Source of the DNA: Portulaca oleracea
Lineage: Eukaryota > Streptophyta > Magnoliopsida > Caryophyllales > Portulacaceae
Assembly: GCA_029582165.1 (NCBI GenBank)
Contig: CM055883.1
Span: 17,020,501 to 17,084,500 of the forward strand
DNA length: 64,000 nt
Direction: 5' to 3'
Shown: positions 36,750 to 48,545 of the stretch, piece by piece
Layout of the letters: the number at the start of each line of letters is the position of its first letter
Numbering within the stretch: position 1 is the first letter of the stretch
Notes under the pieces: model-generated
What the model was told of the DNA's origin: nothing
The model's database searches: none
What the model saw: the letters and a program-made list of their open reading frames with translations, nothing else
Made by a program: the position numbers and the translations under genes

Positions 36750-37760
36750 GGTGTCTTACATGTTAGGAGGTATCATATATGGTCTAGTAAACTCAGGTCA
36801 TAGATGAGTCTTTGTTTCAGAGTCTAAATGTAAATGTCTTTCAGTCTTTAGAAAGTCTCACACAAGGTCATGTTATATGTGAATCTTTTCTTAAGTCAAT
36901 ATGTGTGTTTTGTTTTTGAAAGTCTAAACCCGGGTCATGGGTGAGTCTTTAGTCTAGGTCATAAGTGGGTCTTTTCCTGGGTTAATGTGTGTTTGTCCCT
37001 TTTAGAAAGTCCAGTGTAAACCCAGGTCATGTGTGAGTCTTTGTTTTAGAGTCAAGATATACGTATCTTGCATTATTTAGAAAGCATCATATAAGGTCTA
37101 GAATAAATCTTTGTGTTAATGTCTGCATGTAAGTTTCTTGCATTCATTAGAAAGCATCATATAAGGTCTAGGATGAATCTTTGTGTTAGTGTCTGCATGT
37201 AAGTGTCTTACATTCATTAGAAAGCATCATATAAGGTTAGGATGGGTCTTTGTGTTAGTGTCTGCATGTAAGTGTCTTGCATTCTTTAGAAAGTCTCATA
37301 TAGATTCATAAGTCATGTAAACCCATGTCATGGGTGAGTCATTTTCCAGAGTCAACATATGAATGTCCTGCATTATAGAAGTCTCCTATAGGGTCTAAGT
37401 CTTGCAAGCTCATGCCACGAGTCAGTCGTTGAGTCATTTTTCGAGTTAGTGTGTAAGTGTCTATCATTCTTAGAAACTCTCGTATAAGGTCTAAGTCATG
37501 GGCAAGTCTGTGTCTAGAGTCATCATGTGAATATCTGTCTTTTTTCGAAGTCTAATGTAAACCTATATCATAAGTTAGGATTTTCGGGTCAACATATAGG
37601 CATTTGCACTTTAGGAGGTCTCATATAGAACATGTAGACCCATGTCGTGGGTAAGTCTCTTCCTTGAGTCGGCATATAGAGGTGTTGCATCCTAGGAAGT
37701 CTCAAGTAGATCAGTTAGCACTTTCAAACCCATGTCCTGGGTGAGTCTCTCCCGCGTCAG
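36750..37760 (+). repeat. Degenerate short tandem repeats (~70-100 bp) in the LARD
   Basis: Repeats of the form TCTTTGTGTTAGTGTCTGCATGTAAGTGTCTTGCATT...AGAAAGCATCATATAAGG. Three near-identical units with about 71-bp period occur at 37108, 37178 and 37250, and many weaker ones lie on both sides. Confidence 0.75.
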
Positions 37761-38160
37761 CATATAGGCGTTTTTTCATTTCAGAAAGTCCATATAGGTC
37801 ATTTAGGTCATGCATGCTCTGGGATGGGTTTTTCTTCATTTGTCTAGTGTCAGGGTCAAGGCCTGAGCTAACCATAAAGGGAATATTTAGATGATGAGAA
37901 ATTCTGCAGCTACCATAGATCCCGAGGGAACAACATAGAGCATTGTTAGACTTTGAGCACATGATCCAGTCAGGGAAACTGCCCCCATCGAAAGCAGCAC
38001 AGAGGACCACATAACATGGATTCCCCATAAGAGGACAAGGAGGGCACATCATCAAATGAGCTTTAGAAGTAGCTACAGTCTTGGTTGCAAGTTTTTCATG
38101 CTCAGAGTCTATTATAGTCAGGTCTTCATTCATTTCTTTGCTCTTGTTGCTTGTGATCAA
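37711..38160 (-). CDS. Unrecognised antisense ORF inside the LARD (149 codons)
   Basis: This is the longest open frame in the LARD internal region: 149 codons on the strand opposite to the LTRs, starting MITSNKSKEMNEDLTIIDSE. It has a Cys/Pro-rich central part (MMCPPCPLMGNPCYVVLC) and no signal peptide, membrane segment or domain I recognise. Additional antisense ORFs are known in Tat-lineage elements such as Grande, so a remnant of one is possible. A captured gene fragment or a chance frame are alternatives. The frame overlaps the tandem repeat array at its 3' end, which argues for caution. Confidence 0.25.
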   Translation of the reverse strand: MITSNKSKEMNEDLTIIDSEHEKLATKTVATSKAHLMMCPPCPLMGNPCYVVLCAAFDGGSFPDWIMCSKSNNALCCSLGIYGSCRISHHLNIPFMVSSGLDPDTRQMKKNPSQSMHDLNDLYGLSEMKKRLYADAGETHPGHGFESAN

Positions 38161-38349
38161 ACAGAATTTCGTGCTTGTGCTTTTGACTTGAGTTGAGAAG
38201 TTCTCTCATCTATCCATCATCCGTACAAACCAAGTCTAACAAATTTCATTCTCCTTCCATCTTTGCTGTATACCTCGTTCCCATCTTTTATTTTATCGAA
38301 TTCAGGGTTTAATTAAAGAAAAAAAAGAGAAAAACAAAAAAAAAGAGTG

Positions 38350-38885
38350 AGAGAAGCCAGTCTGCACTCATCAAGCAGGCTGGGCAAAAGGAGAGAAGAC
38401 CAAAATCATCAGTCTCTTGAAAATGGACATCTCTATGCTCCTAGACCAGTAGCTTGAATAAAATGTGCCGAGGACAGGGGGCTACCGCCTCACCACCCAG
38501 ATCACCATCTATATCACCTGTTACCTTCCCATTTTCCAACAACATCTATCACCTACATCTCCATCCCAAGTTCCCATTCACCAAATCATCCATCTTTGCA
38601 TCACTCATAACAGGCATCGTTCAAAAAAAACCTTAGCCTTATCCAACCCAATCATTCTCATCATGACCAATCCATATCTGCCCCAAAGCCAAAAGGTGTG
38701 TTGTGACTAGTGTCATCAAAAGAAGAATAAGAGTCAACCCATGAAGATGGAGTTTGAAAAATTAAAAAAGGGTGAAAAAGATGAAAAAAGAGTGAAAAAA
38801 GTGAAAGCAAAAACAAAAAAAGGGGGCAAAGCTTAGATAGTTAGCAAAAAAAAAAGAAAAAAAGAAAAAAGGAGGAAATGGAGGA

Positions 38886-38940
<55 letters not shown>

Positions 38941-40290
38941 GGGATTAGAAAAGAATACAGAAAAGAGAAGGCGAAAATAAGAGTCATGCACACCTCAGAA
39001 AATCTCATCTCAAACCTTCATCTCATCATCCCTACACCTCAACCTTCTATAACATTCACAATCCTTTCATCCATCCATAACCTGCATATGAACCCTCAAA
39101 CCTTCATGACCATCTTTTCAAAGCGTTAAGCCTTCCTCGAGGCACTATCCATAAAAGTTGCGCTTAAAGAACTACGATTGGCCTGATTCCACCTCGGATA
39201 CGTAGGAAAACCTCTTTGAGGCTCGGCCGCTGCTAGGAGCATGCTTTGTCCTCAAAACGTTGGTCTTTGAGAGAAGAAAAAAAGAGAGGCTAGCTTGGAA
39301 TCTCAGGCTAGGTAAAAGGAGAGTGAGAGAATAAGAGAGGCTAGCCTGAAAGCCTGTCGGGGCAGGTTAGGCAAAAGGAGAGTAAACCCTGGATTTCATC
39401 ATCATCATCAACCCTCCATTCATCATCGTCAACAACCCTCCATCTTCCTTCCGTCAGACTTGGACATCATTCCATAACCATGTTCCAACCTTTTCCCAAG
39501 AGATGATGTCTATCCCTTTGACCATCTCTTCAAGACATGATCATTCTTGAGTGTCTCCCTATCTCATTCATCAATGAACTCTCATCTACCATCCCTTTCA
39601 ACCCTTTCTTAAAAGATGATGTTTATCCCATTTGACCATCTCTTCAAGACACGATCATTCTTGAGTGTCTCCCTATCTCATTCATCAATAAATTCGTATC
39701 TACCATCCCTTTCTCTAGAGATGATGTCTATCCCATTTGACCATCTCTTCCCCCCTTCAAGACATGATCATTCTTAAGTGTCTCCACATCCCATTCGCCA
39801 TCGTCCACCATCTCTTTCCCCAAACATCTTCCAACCCCTTTTAGCCTTTTCATCCCATCTCACCCTTTGAGGACTTTTCCAGCTTAGTCATTAATGCAAG
39901 TGTGAGGTTCTGTTCTTAATGCCCACTCTTAGCACACCTAAGTGTGGCTTACTTCTAAGCAAGAGCGAAAGTCATCCACATCAGATCAGCGGCTAACTGG
40001 CAATCACATGATCATCAAAAGACTCAGAAACAAGCTACTCTAAACTGGGGGCTCGCGCTACCTTTGTGGCATCGTTCAAGACATAACTTCAAAGAGGGAC
40101 ACTTACTTCCTATCTTACAAGGTCCTGCATCTTCATTCTCATAGACGTCCTAATGGTGGTCTCATCGAAGAAAAAAAAAAAAGAGAAAAACAGAGAAAGA
40201 AAAAAAGAAAGAAAAAGGAAAGAAAAAAAAAAGAGAAAAGAGGGGCTAACTTGAAAACCCTTTGGGCAAGTTAGGCAAAAAGAGAGATTG
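38350..40290 (+). repeat. A-rich simple repeats and GAGAGGCTAGCyTG-type repeats in the LARD
   Basis: A perfect GAAA array lies at 38884-38940. Variants of AGAGGCTAGCyTG...GGCAGGTTAGGCAAAAGGAGAG occur near 38354, 39284, 39335 and 40240. GGATACGTAGGAAAACC at 39199-39215 resembles a phrase common in Tat/Ogre leaders. Three ~100-115-bp units (GATGATGTCTATCCC...CTCCCTATCTCATTC) lie at 39500-39800. Confidence 0.65.
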
Positions 40291-40739
40291 AGACTCACGA
40301 CTAAGGACTATGCCTACTACTATTCCATGGTCCCCATGCATCATCTCGTTAATCCAAATCAAAATTGGGGGCTTGTAAATCTCCAAGGTGCTCTCCAAAG
40401 CAGGATAGTGTCATCAAGAGTCTACGCCAAACCAGGGGCTTTTCATACATCAGCATACATTTGCAAGCAATCAAGGTCATCCACATGGTCATTCAAGAAA
40501 CGCGTCCTTCAGGCATGTTGCCTCCATCATTGTTCCCTATTCCATGGATCGAAACACTGCTCATCCTGAATTTTCCTGAAATTCCCCACAAGTGGCCTTG
40601 ATCCTTAGAAAGCATTGTCTTAGGGAGTCATGGTTTTAGGAAAGCATTGTCTCAGGAAAGCATTGTCCAAGAAAATCTTTGTCGGAGGGTTGCCTGCATG
40701 TAGAATAACATAAAGCATCATACGTGTGTCCTGTCTAAG

Positions 40740-41130
40740 CATTAATAGGTTTGCATTGCATCCATATGTCATGTCAGAGTCACATAGAGTCAGTTTGTCT
40801 TGCATAGGATCGGTCTGTCATGCATAAAGTTAATAGTCATGCATTGCATGTATAGAGGTATGAAGCATCAGGTGTGTCATGTCTAAGCATAATAAGTTTG
40901 CATTGCATCCACATGCCATGTCAGAGTCACATTGAGTCAGTCTGTCATGCATTCAGTCAGTCTGTTGTGCATTGCGTAGGTTTGTTATGCATCAAGTCAA
41001 TCTATCATGCGCATTGAGTTAGTATGTCAGTCTGTTGTGCATTGAGTCGGTCTGTCATGTATCGAGTTAGTCTGTCATGCATTAAGTTAGTCTGTTGTAT
41101 ATTGAGTCAATTTTCCATACATAAAGTCGA
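40740..41130 (+). repeat. ~20-24-bp tandem repeats (GTCAGTCTGTCATGCATTGA)
   Basis: At least a dozen imperfect copies of GTCAGTCTGTCATGCATTGA. Nothing coding. A second short array based on TCGGGAAAATCCGwTnGGCATCAT lies at 41585-41775. Confidence 0.75.
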
Positions 41131-42180
41131 TGCATGAGTGCATGAATGCTGGTGTCCAAAAAAAAAAATGCATTATTTGTGCAAGAGTTTAGTAGACTAG
41201 TTGCATGCATACCCGCATATCTGGAAAAAAAAAAAAGAGAAAGAAGAAGAAGCAAGGAAGTGCTACGTCGTTGCTCCAGAACGCAACACTGGGGGCTGCT
41301 TAAGCCCATATGCTCTCTCAATCAGACCAGTCGACATGGTTTCTAGCCACAAAGAGCAAGATTAGAGCAATCTCTAATCCAACTCTTGCTGGAAAAGTTA
41401 GCATCCAGTCAAGTGAATGCACACTCATCGAGAAAAGAAGGACAATCAAAGGCTTAGACTTGACTACTAATCATCAAGAGCAAGATTAGAGAAATCTCTA
41501 ATCACACTCTAGATGACTTATATCCATCATCCAAAGTTCATCCTCATGACGATCTCTAGTCTGCCAGGGACGCCACTGACACAATCATCCGCATCGAGCA
41601 AATCCGATTCGCCTCGGGAAAATCCGTTGGGCATCACCATCTACATCGGGAAAATTCGATTCACCTAGGGAGAATCCGTTAGGCATCATCCATATCGATT
41701 CGCCTCGGGAGGATCTGTTGGCCATCATCAATTACATCGGGAAAATCCGATGGGCATCATCGACACCGGGAAAGACTAGAACATAAACATCAACCGCAAC
41801 ACAGGATTAAGCTTCCAAGTGTCAACTCACACAGTCCCAAAACCGCCGACCCCAAAGCTCATGGCCCAAGGGTTTCTGAGGCTCATTATCCTCTCAGGTA
41901 AAAATCTGAACCAATCATCCATCTTACATGTCAGAAAAACTAACACTTTGTTTTCTTGTGATTTTCAAGTTGCCGCTAAAAGGGACCATACACCACCCGG
42001 TTGACGCATAAAAGAGCACCATCAGCAGTCGCCCAACGGTTGCCACCTAAAAGTTACCGACGACATAATCATCAACAACATCATGTAGTCATCATATAAA
42101 AGAGCACCGCCAACATTAATACAGACATCAAGTCTACTTGGACCTTCGTCCTATTCGGACTCGATCAAAGTGGGGCTCTC

Positions 42181-43950
42181 TGTAGACACCGGATTTTGTA
42201 CCGGGACAAGTGTACAAATCATGAGCAACAAGAAAGAGGCTAGAAGAAAAACTAAGCCACTGAGTCTCCATCAATCAAAAGTTATCGGGCCAACCCACCA
42301 TAAAAAGTCTTCATTGTCCACCCTTTCCACATACATATGCCCACCATTTCGAATCTCATTTTTTCCACAATTCTCTTTGGCCCTATTTCTTTCGATGAGA
42401 GTAAAGTACACATCATAAGCTTTCCAACGCATTTTGAATTGCCTCAATCGGAGTCCGGATGAAAGAGTTATGGTCGTTCGAAGTTGCACTTAGAGATTTC
42501 AAAACTCACGCGAGTTTTAACAATTGTCAGGCCCAGAAAATAGGCCCAGTCAGCAAATCTAGCCCAGAAGACTGCCAAAACCCGCACGGGTTTTAATCAA
42601 AGGAGACGGCCCAGAAACAAAACCAACCCAAGGCGCGCCCCGACCCAGCTGCTTCAAAACCCGCGCGGGTTTTATACTGGCCAAAGCGCGTCGTTTTGCT
42701 CCGTCCACCTTAGCGATCCGTGCGAGATTATTTAAAACCCGCGTGGGTTTTCTGTTTGAATTCGGTGCCAAAATCTTGATCACCCCCATGATATTAGTCG
42801 ATGTGCATTTGACTTGACTTTGTGATTGCATGGCATGATCCAAGGGATGTGTCCCCATGATTTTCCCTCCTAAACCTCACCTCCTCCACCTATAAATACC
42901 CCCTCCATTTCATTCATTTCCATCAACCAATGTCATCATTATCACCCAAACTCTCTTAAAATTCCCTCATCCATAATCACTCTCTAAACCTCTCCTAATC
43001 ACTTTTGTCACATCCATATCATCACCCTAATACCATTTCCTAAACCACTTCTATCTTTCCATCAAAGTCCAAAGTCAAGGCAAAGTCAAGACTTTCAACC
43101 GGCGCATTCAGGCTCCTAAAAACAAAAGAGGTTCGCTTTACTGCTTTCTTTATTATCGTTGTTTAATCACGTAATTTGTAGGTTAATTCATTTACTTGTG
43201 CATATTTTGTAAACAAAAACCTCACTTTATATTGCATGATGAGAATATAAATTCGTGAAATTAATTAAACTTCTCCCCGCTCTTTTTCAATTTAATGTCG
43301 ATTTTAGTAGAGTCTGTTTTCTAACAAGTGAATTCGAGATTTCTTATAATTCTCGAATTTGTAACCTTACCCCTGACTTTAGAATCAGGTTTCATAGAAC
43401 GGAGTTATTTTTATTATTTTTTTAAGGTTTGTCGGTTTCGTTAAATCGAATGGCGACTCTTAATTCTTTTATAACCCGTTTAATTATCTTAAACATACGA
43501 ATTTACGCCAAAATATTTTAAAATGGTTTAATATTTTCCACACATTAATCCAAGGTAAAAATCGAGAGAAAATGGGCCAGAAGTTGATAAAAACCCCCGC
43601 GAGTTTTATCAATTTTAACCTATCTTCTCTGGCTCACAAAAGCGCACGGTCCGGCCCAAGGAGTATTAAAACCCGCGCGGGTTTTAGCTCTCTATGGCGG
43701 CCCGTTTGCCTTCTGTTGGGCCTGGGTCGAGTGTTTGGTCGATATTGAATTATTTCTTAAAGTATTTCGGTGTATTTCGAGTGTTTAAATAAATAAAAAC
43801 GGATTTATAAATAAATAAAGTTTCATCACCCCGAAAATGAATTTCGAAAATAAAAATATCCTTATTTAAGGATTAAGCAACCTTAGTCGGCTCTTGATCA
43901 CTTAAGTAGCGCATCACGGGAAAAGTGATCACTTTTTCCAGGGTCCTACA
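42181..43950 (+). repeat. LARD LTR2 (+)
   Basis: 1770 bp with the same termini and internal motifs as LTR1. It follows CAAAGTGGGGCTCTC, a weak polypurine tract. It is followed by a second primer site and internal DNA, not by a target duplication. Confidence 0.93.
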
Positions 43951-44887
43951 GATTGGCGACTCTACTGGGGACTTAAACTTAAAAAGAGGGTAAAACTTGA
44001 AAAATTCAAATTAATTTGAAATTGTAAAAGGGAGAAGTTGATTTATTTCGCGATTTTATAATTCTTTTTAGGCATCCTTTGCATACCGGGCCACTAATCG
44101 CGTCTTTTGACACGTTAGCACAAAGGTGATGGTTAAGTTATACCTAGGTGATTCCATCAAGAGCGGGCGGGCCACTACTTGTGGGATGCACCCTACATCG
44201 TCAAGCATTTGGTCCCCTCTCTCCCCGCGTTACACTCAAAGTGCTTCCTTGAAGTTTTTTGAGCAATACCTCACACTCCTTACCTAAGGGTATGGAGCAC
44301 GGAGATGAAAACGTGCGGTAGGCCATGTAATCCAACCTTAGAAAAATCCATGAACATAGAACCTTGGTTTAGGGTATCCCCTCATGTTGTATGCTATGTG
44401 CTATGTGCTACCCCCTTCCCTTTTTTCTTCCCTTATTTTAGAGTCGACTCTAGTTTAGAGGTTTTGTTCTAGTCCATATAAAATTAATTGGGTTGAGAAA
44501 ATGATTATTTATTAATTAGAATAATTGACTCAAAAAGCATCATGGTTAGCCCAAGTGGAAGGGCCCATTTATGCTTGAAAGATGGTTATTTTGATTAATA
44601 AATAAAAACCGACTCGCCTTTGATGATATTATGTGGCCCTTTACGAAATTCTCTTAACAAAGGCCCAAAAATTAATTAAAATGTCCAACAAAGTTAATGG
44701 ATATCGTTTTATACTGTATAATAATCATTAGGCTTTAGTAAATTAATTTATCGATTTAATTAATAAATCCATCATATTTATGGTCAGCCCGTTGTTAGGC
44801 CCAACCATATTGGATTTGCCAATTAAGCACATGAATTAATTATAACTCGCTTATTGTTGGCTTTATCCAGTCCTTTACAATATCCAC
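43951..44887 (+). repeat. Second, truncated LARD internal region
   Basis: Near-identical to 34986-35925 (primer site, the 35170-type gene-free leader and the first GGTCGGCCCG repeat). It breaks off at TATCCACTTTTACC, where a CACTTTT match to the LTR end allows a switch. Confidence 0.85.
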
Positions 44888-44951
44888 TTTTACCGGGGTC
44901 CTACAGATTGGCGACACCACTGGGGATTTTCTCGTGACCACTTTTGAAATC
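44888..44951. other. LTR-end/primer-site junction between internal DNA and inverted LTR3
   Basis: The 64-bp segment contains a second LTR end (GGGGTCCTACA, 44896-44906) and primer site (GATTGGCGACACCACTGGGG, 44907-44926), then ATTTTCTCGTGACCACTTTTGAAATC, then TGTAGGACC of the inverted LTR. The two LTR ends face each other and form an inverted repeat, GGTCCTACAGATT and AATCTGTAGGACC with one mismatched base. Confidence 0.85.
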
Positions 44952-46717
44952 TGTAGGACCCTGGAAAAAGTGACCACTTTTCCCGTGATGCGCTACTTAA
45001 GTGATCGGGAGCCGACTAAGGTTGCTTAATCCTAAAATAAGGATATTTTTATTTTCGAAATTCATTTTTGGGGTGATGAAACTTTATTTATTTATAAATC
45101 TGTTTTTATTTATTTAAACACTCGAAATTACACCGAAATACTTTAAGAAATAATTCAATATCGACCAAACACTCGACCCAGGCCCAACAGAAGGCAAACG
45201 GGCCGCCATAGAGAGCTAAAACCCGCGCGGGTTTTAATACTCCATGGGTCGGACCGTGCGCTTTTGTGGGCCAGAGAAGATAGGTTAAAATTGATAAAAC
45301 TCGTGGGGGGGTTTATCAACTTCTGGCCCATTTTCTCTCGATTTTTACCTTGGATTAATGTGTGGAAAATATTAAACCATTTTTAATTGGTGTAAATTCG
45401 TATGTTTAAGATCATTAAACGGGTTATAAAAGAATTAAGAGTCGCCGTTCGATTTAAGGAAGCCGACAAACCTTAAAAAAATAATAAAAATAACTTCGGT
45501 CTACGAAACCCGATTCTAAGTTCGGGGATAAGGTTACGAATTCAAGAATTATAAGAACTCTCGAATTCGCCTGTTAGAAAACAGAGTCTACTAAAATCGA
45601 CGTTAAAAATGAAAAAGAGCGGGGAGAAGTTTAATTAATTTCACGAATTTATATTCTCATCATGCAATATAAAGTGGGGTTTTTGTTTACAAAATACGCA
45701 CAAGTAAATGAATTAACGTACAAATTACATGATTAAACAACGATAATAAAGAAAGTAATAAAGTGAACCTCTTTTGATTTTAGGAGCCCGAATGCGTCAG
45801 TTGAAACTCTTGACTTTGCCTTGACTTTGGACTTTGATGGAAAGATAGAAGTGGTTTAGGAAATGGTATTAGGGTGATGATATGGATGTGACAAAAGTGA
45901 TTAGGAGAGGTTTAGAGAGTGATTATGGATGAGGGAATTTTAAGAGAGTTGGATGGTAATGATGATATTGGTTGATGGAAATGAATGGAATGGAGGGGGT
46001 ATTTATAGGTGGAGGAGGTGAGGTTTAGGAAGGAAAATCATGGGGACACATCCCTTGGATCATGCCATGCAATCACAAAGTCAAGTCAAATGCACATCGG
46101 CTAATATCATGGGGGTGATCAAGATTTTGGCACCGGATTCAAACAGAAAACCCACGCGGGTTTTAAATAATCTCGCACGGATCGCTGACGTGGACGAAGC
46201 AAAACGATGCGCTTTGGCCAGTATAAAACCCGCGTGGGTTTTGAAGCAACTGGCCCGAGGCGCGCCTTGGGGTAGTTTTATTTCTGGGCTGTCTCCTTTG
46301 ATTAAAACCCCTGCGGGTTTTGGCAGTCTTCTGGGCCAGATTTGCTGACTGGGCCTGTTTTCCGGGCCTAACAATTGTTAAAACCCGCGTCGATTTTGAA
46401 ATCTCTAAGTGCAACTTCGAACGACCATAACTCTTTCATCCGGACTCCGATTAAGGCAATTCAAAAGGCATTGGAAAGCTTATGATGTGTACTTTACTCT
46501 CATTAAAAGAAATAGGGCCAAAGAGACTTGTGGAAAAAATGAGATTTGAAATGGTGGGCATATGTATGTGGAAAGGGTGGACAATGAAGGCTTTTTGTGG
46601 TGGGTTGGCCCGATAACTTTTGATTGATGGAGACCCAGTGGCTTGGCTTTTCTTCTAGCCTCTTTCTTGTTGCTCATGATTTGTACACTTGTCCCGGTAC
46701 AAAATCCGGTGTCTACA
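44952..46717 (-). repeat. LARD LTR3 (-)
   Basis: 1766 bp, the reverse complement of LTR1/LTR2, reading TGTAGACACCGG from 46717 leftwards. It ends precisely at the CTTGC repeat. Confidence 0.93.
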
Positions 46718-46722
46718 CTTGC

Positions 46723-48239
46723 ACCTGCAAATATTTAACTTGTCCAAATAACTTGAAAAAACCAGGGCAACAAAAGCAATTAATAAGATGAGCCGACTTT
46801 AATTCAACTTAAACCCATTTGAGCTATGATGAATATTGGATGCATTCTTTTAGACAAGTCTACTTAAAAGCAAATTCAGTATATGAATCCCATATGTCCA
46901 TTCTAGTATGAAATTAACTCTGCTAAAGTCCAACCTGAACAAGTTTGTCGGCATCATTTGACTTAGTACTGCAACCAATCAGTACATAAGTCAACCAAAT
47001 CTTTTGAATGGTATGCAGAGATGATCTTCAAGGTAGAGATTAGGCACATCGATCAAAGGAGGGTATGCAGAATGCATAATTTCTTTTCTTCATAGTCCAA
47101 GGGAAGAGTGTTGCATGCCAACTTGAGACCCTTCTAATCAATCAGCTTCCAAAACGAGGATTTAACCTTACTAACATAGCTGATGGTAAAGACCGCAATT
47201 TCAGTAGATATGATGTCATTCTGGAGCTAGTCGTTTTGTAAATGAAGCCATGGTTTCTATGCCCTAATTTTGGTAAATGATACAAGTAATTAGCATTCAA
47301 CCAACATTCAAACGATTAAAGGATAGAAAGAGAAACCCATTTGGGTTTGACACGTCCCAGTTTTAAAGTGGCTGGCTGCCCCAGTGAGTCTACGACGACT
47401 TACTGTACCCAAGCTCGAATGGGATTCAATTTTGTTGAGTGATGGTTTAGAAACCATAACTAACAGTGGAAGCAATTGCTTTAAAGGAAGGGTTGCAGCA
47501 GCTAATGTTGCCATATGGTTCGTGCGACCTTAGTTCTTCATCACTCAATGTACAACACTGCAAAAGAACTTGTAGGAACTAACTACGAATATCATTCTTG
47601 CCCCAAAAACTTATTTAAAAATCAATAAGCATTAACTCAGAGAAGATGGAGATTTCATAGAAAATCAATAAGAAGAAACTCAGTTATCCAAAATTCACTA
47701 AATAAACTTGGAATAACTACTAAGAGGAGACAGAATTACCACTTTGACTCAATCAATTGAAAACCTAGGGTTTCTAATTTGGGTTATCGGTTATCACTGA
47801 AACAACCAAATTAGAGACTCATTTGGAAACACAGTTATTCAATTTTTTTGAGTGATGACATTGAACAATTATCACTAAAACAACCAAATTGAGCACGAAG
47901 AAGAGATCAAAAAACAAAATGCGATTCAGAATTCAGAAATTAGAGACTCACCTAGAAACAATCGGGAGTTTTAACTACAAATTCAAACTTCGAAGGCGAT
48001 ACATAAGGATTTTTTTTGGGGGGAGAAAAATTGATTGCATTGAAGTGCAACGTGAACGTGAATGTGGTGGCCAGCGGTAGTCAACACTAGCTACTTCATT
48101 CTTGGTGCAACCTGAGTGTGATGAAGGGAAGAGAATTAGGGTTTTGAGTTAGGCTTGAGCGAATTGGGACAGAAGACACGGAGTTCAGTTTCTTTTTGGG
48201 AATCAATTCGTATTTATTTTTTACCTGTGATATTTTTAT
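46723..48239. other. Unassigned stretch; possible gene fragment
   Basis: No confident gene. On the minus strand, 47514 down to 47406 reads MATLAAATLPLKQLLPLLV..., resembling a chloroplast transit peptide, and meets a good donor-like ACA|GTAAGT near 47405. I cannot follow it into a second exon, and the upstream sequence (47515-47880) has no clear promoter. It may be a captured exon or chance. The rest is AT-rich unique-looking DNA. Confidence 0.2.
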
Positions 48240-48545
48240 CAATAAATATTCTCCTTATGGTGCTTGACGTTTATTAGATTAATAATACCAACATAAGTTT
48301 TCATCTCATATTAAGTGTTGGTAAAAAGGCTACAATACCAACATATATTTTAAGCATTGGTACTCGAAAAATAATACCAACAGTTAAATTTTTATCCTTT
48401 GGTACAAAAATTATTTTACCAACAGATATTATAATTGTTGGTAAATAATACCAAAATATATTTAATCTGTTGTAAATAAACACTTTTACCAACAGATAAA
48501 ATATCTGTCACTGTCATTTTGTTGGTAAAAGTCACTTTTTTTGTA
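48240..48545. mobile_element. CACTA-like transposon end with subterminal repeats
   Basis: About nine copies of TACCAACA or TTGGTA in both orientations lie within 300 bp (48286-48535). The end reads AAAGTCACTTTTTTTGTAGGA. CACTA ends read CACTACAAAAAA..., so the last bases are degraded here. Dense short subterminal repeats in both orientations fit a CACTA transposase-binding region. The other end is not identified. Confidence 0.5.

Larger units (their letters stand above)
33226..46717 (+). mobile_element. Composite LARD-type retroelement with inverted outer LTR
   Basis: The 13,492-bp block is flanked by CTTGC at 33221-33225 and 46718-46722. Order: LTR1(+) 33226-34985; primer site and 7.2-kb non-coding internal 34986-42180; LTR2(+) 42181-43950; primer site and truncated internal 43951-44887; 64-bp junction 44888-44951; LTR3(-) 44952-46717. 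Both outer ends are TGTAGACACC, the U3 terminus. The primer site GATTGGCGACTCCACTGGGG is of the type seen in Tat/Ogre elements. No gag or pol domains remain, so it depends on a partner for mobility. Inner boundary pairs (33221 with 43951, 44947 with 46718) do not give matching flanks. Confidence 0.85.

Noticed and set aside
32604..48545. A single CACTA element spanning both ACTACTACAAAAAAA (32604) and the end at 48545, with the LARD inside it
   Set aside because: The two ends match only over the A-run, subterminal repeats occur on the right side only, and the sequences flanking the two ends do not join into one copia gag.
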